NCBI RefSeq assembly: GCF_964204645.1
Contig: NC_134035.1
Location: 7,688,501 to 7,752,500 of the forward strand
Length of the DNA: 64,000 nucleotides
Origin: Tubulanus polymorphus
Taxonomy: Eukaryota; Nemertea; Palaeonemertea; Tubulaniformes; Tubulanidae
Direction: 5' to 3'
The notes below the pieces were generated by a model that saw nothing but the letters and a program-made list of their open reading frames with translations, had not been told where the DNA came from and did no database searches. Positions within the stretch are counted from its first letter, which is position 1. Each line of letters begins with the position of its first letter. The position numbers and the translations under genes are program-made. This document shows, in pieces, positions 58,339 to 64,000 of this stretch.

Positions 58339-58456
58339 GTCTACAGCACCAGGTATTCCCAGGCGGTCACCCATCCAAGTACTAACCGGGCCCGACGTTG
58401 CTTAACTTCGGTGATCGGACGAGAACCGGTGCTTTCAACGTGGTATGGCCGTAGAC
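58339..58456 (-). rRNA. 5S: 5S rRNA gene, copy 29
   Basis: Full length. CACCAGGTATT variant (plus strand). Confidence 0.96.
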
Positions 58457-58893
58457 AACAAAACGTATCAATCTAACCGTTTTGATATTACCTTCTCGAT
58501 AGGATCGCCACCTCAGCGAGGCATCCACTTTTTATGTCTCTTTTAACACAGTTTCAATTGCTCAACTGATAAAACCAGGTACAATTATCCATTCGCTCCA
58601 TCGAAAGATGTAGAAACAAACGCCTTTCCCTTCGCTCAAGGATCGGCGTTGAATAAGGCGGAGGAAACTATGAGAACAGCTACTTAGCAACACAATCTGT
58701 GACGTCACATTACCAGAAAACATCCAATCTTCCATCTAACAAAGTATCGATTTGGGAATATATCTGCGACAACAAAATTTTGACGGCTTCGTTCAACTAA
58801 TGGCGAAAACAAACAAGCAAATAAACAAACAAATAAACGGCTGTTTACGAGTGCTTTTAATTTTTGAAATAAATCGAGCAAAATTTGAAAAAA

Positions 58894-59011
58894 GTCTACA
58901 GCACCCGGTATTCCCAGGCGGTCACCCATCCAAGTACTAACCGGGCCCGACGTTGCTTAACTTCGGTGATCGGACGAGAACCGGTGCTTTCAACGTGGTA
59001 TGGCCGTAGAC
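58894..59011 (-). rRNA. 5S: 5S rRNA gene, copy 30
   Basis: Full length, consensus. Spacer variants TTACGAGTGC and TTCCATCTAAC recur three units later. Confidence 0.97.
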
Positions 59012-59448
59012 AACAAAACGTATCAATCTAACCGTTTTGATATTACCTTCTCGATAGGATCGCCACCTCAGCGAGGCGTCCACTTTTTATGTCTCTTTTA
59101 ACACAGTTTCAATTGCTCAACTGATAAAACCAGGTACAATTATCCATTCGCTCCATCGAAAGATATAGAAACAAACGCCTTTCCCTTCGCTCAAGGATCG
59201 GCGTTGAATAAGGCGGAGGAAACTATGAGAACAGCTACTTAGCAACACAATCTGTGACGTCACATTACCAGAAAACATCCAATCTTCTCTCTAACAAAGT
59301 ATCGATTTGGGAATATATCTGCGACAACAAAATTTTGACAGCTTCGTTCAACTAATGGCGAAAACAAACTAGCAAATAAACAAACAAATAAACGGCTGTT
59401 TGCGAGTGCTTTTAATTTTTGAAATAAATCGAGCAAAATTTGAAAAAA

Positions 59449-59566
59449 GTCTACAGCACCCGGTATTCCCAGGCGGTCACCCATCCAAGTACTAACCGGG
59501 CCCGACGTTGCTTAACTTCGGTGATCGGACGAGAACCGGTGCTTTCAACGTGGTATGGCCGTAGAC
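59449..59566 (-). rRNA. 5S: 5S rRNA gene, copy 31
   Basis: Full length, consensus. Confidence 0.97.
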
Positions 59567-60003
59567 AACAAAACGTATCAATCTAACCGTTTTGATATTA
59601 CCTTCTCGATAGGATCGCCACCTCAGCGAGGCATCCACTTTTTATGTCTCTTTTAACACAGTTTCAATTGCTCAACTGATAAAACCAGGTACAATTATCC
59701 ATTCGCTCCATCGAAAGATGTAGAAACAAACGCCTTTCCCTTCGCTCAAGGATCGGCGTTGAATAAGGCGGAGGAAACTATGAGAACAGCTACTTAGCAA
59801 CACAATCTGTGACGTCACATTACCAGAAAACATCCAATCTTCTATCTAACAAAGTATCGATTTGGGAATATATCTGCGACAACAAAATTTTGACGGCTTC
59901 GTTCAACTAATGGCGAAAACAAACAAGCAAATAAACAAACAAATAAACGGCTGTTTGCGAGTGCTTTTAATTTTTGAAATAAATCGAGCAAAATTTGAAA
60001 AAA

Positions 60004-60121
60004 GTCTACAGCACCCGGTATTCCCAGGCGGTTACCCATCCAAGTACTAACCGGGCCCGACGTTGCTTAACTTCGGTGATCGGACGAGAACCGGTGCTTT
60101 CAACGTGGTATGGCCGTAGAC
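60004..60121 (-). rRNA. 5S: 5S rRNA gene, copy 32
   Basis: Full length. GGCGGTTACCC variant (plus strand), as in copy 20. Confidence 0.96.
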
Positions 60122-60559
60122 AACAAAACGTATCAATCTAACCGTTTTGATATTACCTTCTCGATAGGATCGCCACCTCAGCGAGGCATCCACTTTTTAT
60201 GTCTCTTTTAACAGAGTTTCAATTGCTCAACTGATAAAACCAGGTACCAATTATCCATTCGCTCCATCGAAAGATGTAGAAACAAACGCCTTTCCCTTCG
60301 CTCAAGGATCGGCGTTGAATAAGGCGGAGGAAACTATGAGAACAGCTACTTAGCAACACAATCTGTGACGTCACATTACCAGAAAACATCCAATCTTCCA
60401 TCTAACAAAGTATCGATTTGGGAATATATCTGCGACAACAAAATTTTGACGGCTTCGTTCAACTAATGGCGAAAACAAACAAGCAAATAAACAAACAAAT
60501 AAACGGCTGTTTACGAGTGCTTTTAATTTTTGAAATAAATCGAGCAAAATTTGAAAAAA

Positions 60560-60677
60560 GTCTACAGCACCCGGTATTCCCAGGCGGTCACCCATCCAAG
60601 TACTAACCGGGCCCGACGTTGCTTAACTTCGGTGATCGGACGAGAACCGGTGCTTTCAACGTGGTATGGCCGTAGAC
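60560..60677 (-). rRNA. 5S: 5S rRNA gene, copy 33
   Basis: Full length, consensus. Spacer matches copy 30. Confidence 0.97.
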
Positions 60678-61114
60678 AACAAAACGTATCAATCTAACCG
60701 TTTTGATATTACCTTCTCGATAGGATCGCCACCTCAGCGAGGCGTCCACTTTTTATGTCTCTTTTAACACAGTTTCAATTGCTCAACTGATAAAACCAGG
60801 TACAATTATCCATTCGCTCCATCGAAAGATATAGAAACAAACGCCTTTCCCTTCGCTCAAGGATCGGCGTTGAATAAGGCGGAGGAAACTATGAGAACAG
60901 CTACTTAGCAACACAATCTGTGACGTCACATTACCAGAAAACATCCAATCTTCTATCTAACAAAGTATCGATTTGGGAATATATCTGCGACAACAAAATT
61001 TTGACAGCTTCGTTCAACTAATGGCGAAAACAAACTAGCAAATAAACAAACAAATAAACGGCTGTTTGCGAGTGCTTTTAATTTTTGAAATAAATCGAGC
61101 AAAATTTGAAAAAA

Positions 61115-61232
61115 GTCTACAGCACCCGGTATTCCCAGGCGGTCACCCATCCAAGTACTAACCGGGCCCGACGTTGCTTAACTTCGGTGATCGGACGAGA
61201 ACCGGTGCTTTCAACGTGGTATGGCCGTAGAC
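61115..61232 (-). rRNA. 5S: 5S rRNA gene, copy 34
   Basis: Full length, consensus. Confidence 0.97.
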
Positions 61233-61669
61233 AACAAAACGTATCAATCTAACCGTTTTGATATTACCTTCTCGATAGGATCGCCACCTCAGCGAGGCAT
61301 CCACTTTTTATGTCTCTTTTAACACAGTTTCAATTGCTCAACTGATAAAACCAGGTACAATTATCCATTCGCTCCATCGAAAGATGTAGAAACAAACGCC
61401 TTTCCCTTCGCTCAAGGATCGGCGTTGAATAAGGCGGAGGAAACTATGAGAACAGCTACTTAGCAACACAATCTGTGACGTCACATTACCAGAAAACATC
61501 CAATCTTCTATCGAACAAAGTATCGATTTGGGAATATATCTGCGACAACAAAATTTTGACGGCTTCGTTCAACTAATGGCGAAAACAAACAAGCAAATAA
61601 ACAAACAAATAAACGGCTGTTTGCGAGTGCTTTTAATTTTTGAAATAAATCGAGCAAAATTTGAAAAAA

Positions 61670-61787
61670 GTCTACAGCACCCGGTATTCACAGGCGGTCA
61701 CCCATCCAAGTACTAACCGGGCCCGACGTTGCTTAACTTCGGTGATCGGACGAGAACCGGTGCTTTCAACGTGGTATGGCCGTAGAC
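61670..61787 (-). rRNA. 5S: 5S rRNA gene, copy 35
   Basis: Full length. One change, TATTCACAGG (plus strand). Confidence 0.96.
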
Positions 61788-62225
61788 AACAAAACGTATC
61801 AATCTAACCGTTTTGATATTACCTTCTCGATAGGATCGCCACCTCAGCGAGGCATCCACTTTTTATGTCTCTTTTAACAGAGTTTCAATTGCTCAACTGA
61901 TAAAACCAGGTACCAATTATCCATTCGCTCCATCGAAAGATGTAGAAACAAACGCCTTTCCCTTCGCTCAAGGATCGGCGTTGAATAAGGCGGAGGAAAC
62001 TATGAGAACAGCTACTTAGCAACACAATCTGTGACGTCACATTACCAGAAAACATCCAATCTTCTATCTAACAAAGTATCGATTTGGGAATATATCTGCG
62101 ACAACAAAATTTTGACAGCTTCGTTCAACTAATGGCGAAAACAAACAAGCAAATAAACAAACAAATAAACGGCTGTTTGCGAGTGCTTTTGATTTTTGAA
62201 ATAAATCGAGCAAAATTTGAAAAAA

Positions 62226-62343
62226 GTCTACAGCACCCGGTATTCCCAGGCGGTCACCCATCCAAGTACTAACCGGGCCCGACGTTGCTTAACTTCGGTG
62301 ATCGGACGAGAACCGGTGCTTTCAACGTGGTATGGCCGTAGAC
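62226..62343 (-). rRNA. 5S: 5S rRNA gene, copy 36
   Basis: Full length, consensus. Confidence 0.97.
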
Positions 62344-62782
62344 AACAAAACGTATCAATCTAACCGTTTTGATATTACCTTCTCGATAGGATCGCCACCT
62401 CAGCGAGGCATCCACTTTTTATGTCTCTTTTAACACAGTTTCAATTGCTCAACTGATAAAACCAGGTACCAATTATCCATTCGCTCCATCGAAAGATGTA
62501 GAAACAAACGCCTTTCCCTTCGCTCAAGGATCGGCGTTGAATAAGGCGGTGGGAAACTATGAGAACAGCTACTTAGCAACACAATCTGTGACGTCACATT
62601 ACCAGAAAACATCCAATCTTCTATCTAACAAAGTATCGATTTGGGAATATATCTGCGACAACAAAATTTTGACAGCTTCGTTCAACTAATGGCGAAAACA
62701 AACAAGCAAATAAACAAACAAATAAACGGCTGTTCGCGAGTGCTTTTAATTTTTTAAATAAATCGAGCAAAATTTGAAAAAA

Positions 62783-62900
62783 GTCTACAGCACCCGGTAT
62801 TCCCAGGCGGTCACCCATCCAAGTACTAACCGGGCCCGACGTTGCTTAACTTCGGTGATCGGACGAGAACCGGTGCTTTCAACGTGGTATGGCCGTAGAC
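62783..62900 (-). rRNA. 5S: 5S rRNA gene, copy 37
   Basis: Full length, consensus. Confidence 0.97.
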
Positions 62901-63337
62901 AACAAAACGTATCAATCTAACCGTTTTGATATTACCTTCTCGATAGGATCGCCACCTCAGCGAGGCATCCACTTTTTATGTCTCTTTTAACAGAGTTTCA
63001 ATTGCTCAACTGATAAAACCAGGTATAATTATCCATTCGCTCCATCGAAAGATGTAGAAACAAACGCCTTTCCCTTCGCTCAAGGATCGGCGTTGAATAA
63101 GGCGGAGGAAACTATGAGAACAGCTACTTAGCAACACAATCTGTGACGTCACATTACCAGAAAACATCCAATCTTCTATCTAACAAAGTATCGATTTGGG
63201 AATATATCTGCGACAACAAAATTTTGACAGCTTCGTTCAACTAATGGCGAAAACAAACTAGCAAATAAACAAACAAATAAACGGCTGTTTGCGAGTGCTT
63301 TTAATTTTTGAAATAAATCGAGCAAAATTTGAAAAAA

Positions 63338-63455
63338 GTCTACAGCACCCGGTATTCCCAGGCGGTCACCCATCCAAGTACTAACCGGGCCCGACGTTGC
63401 TTAACTTCGGTGATCGGACGAGAACCGGTGCTTTCAACGTGGTATGGCCGTAGAC
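63338..63455 (-). rRNA. 5S: 5S rRNA gene, copy 38
   Basis: Full length, consensus. Confidence 0.97.
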
Positions 63456-63892
63456 AACAAAACGTATCAATCTAACCGTTTTGATATTACCTTCTCGATA
63501 GGATCGCCACCTCAGCGAGGCATCCACTTTTTATGTCTCTTTTAACACAGTTTCAATTGCTCAACTGATAAAACCAGGTACAATTATCCATTCGCTCCAT
63601 CGAAAGATGTAGAAACAAACGCCTTTCCCTTCGCTCAAGGATCGGCGTTGAATAAGGCGGAGGAAACTATGAGAACAGCTACTTAGCAACACAATCTGTG
63701 ACGTCACATTACCAGAAAACATCCAATCTTCTATCTAACAAAGTATCGATTTGGGAATATATCTGCGACAACAAAATTTTGACGGCTTCGTTCAACTAAT
63801 GGCGAAAACAAACAAGCAAATAAACAAACAAATAAACGGCTGTTTGCGAGTGCTTTTAATTTTTGAAATAAATCGAGCAAAATTTGAAAAAA

Positions 63893-64000
63893 GTCTACAG
63901 CACCAGGTATTCCCAGGCGGTCACCCATCCAAGTACTAACCGGGCCCGACGTTGCCTAACTTCGGTGATCGGACGAGAACCGGTGCTTTCAACGTGGTAT
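63893..64000 (-). rRNA. 5S: 5S rRNA gene, copy 39, cut by the window edge
   Basis: The 5' end (about 10 nt) lies beyond base 64,000. Changes CACCAGGTATT and GTTGCCTAAC (plus strand). Confidence 0.95.

Larger units (their letters stand above)
57784..62225 (-). repeat. 3-unit, about 1,666-bp higher-order repeat
   Basis: Spacer variants TTACGAGTGC, TTCCATCTAAC, AAAGATATAGAAAC and GAGGCGTCC recur with a three-unit period (for example around 58,894 and 60,560). Confidence 0.75.
56881..64000 (-). repeat. 5S rDNA tandem array, right block
   Basis: Twelve complete 5S genes and one cut by the window edge, mostly in 555-bp units. Spacers here mostly carry CGTATCAATC just upstream of the gene, where the left block has CGTATAAATC or CGTATGAATC. 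Confidence 0.97.

Noticed and set aside
33834-63939. Dozens of recurring 60-78-codon open frames on both strands
   Set aside because: They repeat once per 5S unit, span gene and spacer alike, lack promoters and differ only by the unit's substitutions. They are by-products of the rDNA repeat.
33441-64000. Regular repeat spacing reminiscent of a CRISPR-like or satellite array
   Set aside because: The repeated unit contains a recognisable 118-nt 5S gene with a T-run terminator. It is rDNA, and the sequence is eukaryotic.

Overview
The window is animal nuclear DNA. It has spliced genes with GT-AG introns, dense MITE and SINE content, LINE and BEL/Pao remnants, and a tandem 5S rRNA locus. The repeat flavour (AAGTGGGC-bounded elements with internal tandem repeats, frequent AGGCCTA motifs) suggests a mollusc or another lophotrochozoan; that placement is inference. 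All positions below were read by eye, without alignment or profile searches.

Bases 1-33,000 are ordinary gene-bearing, repeat-rich DNA. I reconstructed three complete genes exon by exon. A plus-strand gene at 8,078-10,629 (7 exons, 355 aa) has no recognised family and may encode an axonemal protein. APH-1, the gamma-secretase subunit, lies on the minus strand at 14,643-12,334 (6 exons, 258 aa, with G122/G126/G130 and H171/H197 intact). TTLL1, the catalytic subunit of tubulin polyglutamylase, lies on the minus strand at 27,993-17,592 (14 exons, 424 aa). An isolated coding exon of an unidentified minus-strand gene sits at 4,882-4,499. Introns and intergenic DNA hold several MITE families, including a Mutator-like one with 9-bp target duplications, a long inverted repeat, a 1.9-kb non-autonomous element with 154-bp internal repeats, a LINE broken by a BEL/Pao gag remnant, tRNA-derived SINEs and minisatellites.

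Bases 33,000-64,000 are a 5S rDNA array. It has 37 complete 5S genes, one gene split by an insertion and one cut by the window edge. All are on the minus strand in 555-557-bp units. Higher-order repeats are visible: about 2.78 kb (5 units) in the left part and about 1.67 kb (3 units) in the right part.

The most notable feature is at 45,155-53,416. An 8,262-bp block interrupts one 5S gene at nucleotide 86 of 118, with at most 1 bp shared between the two halves. It carries one spliced plus-strand gene of nine coding exons (46,427-52,221). The gene would encode a protein of about 1,410 aa with zinc-binding cysteines, a DUF6729-like region and RNase-H-like acidic motifs, and it has one apparent frameshift. 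This looks like a large transposon, possibly specific for 5S rDNA. A second, unrelated block of 1.02 kb interrupts the spacer at 55,860-56,880.
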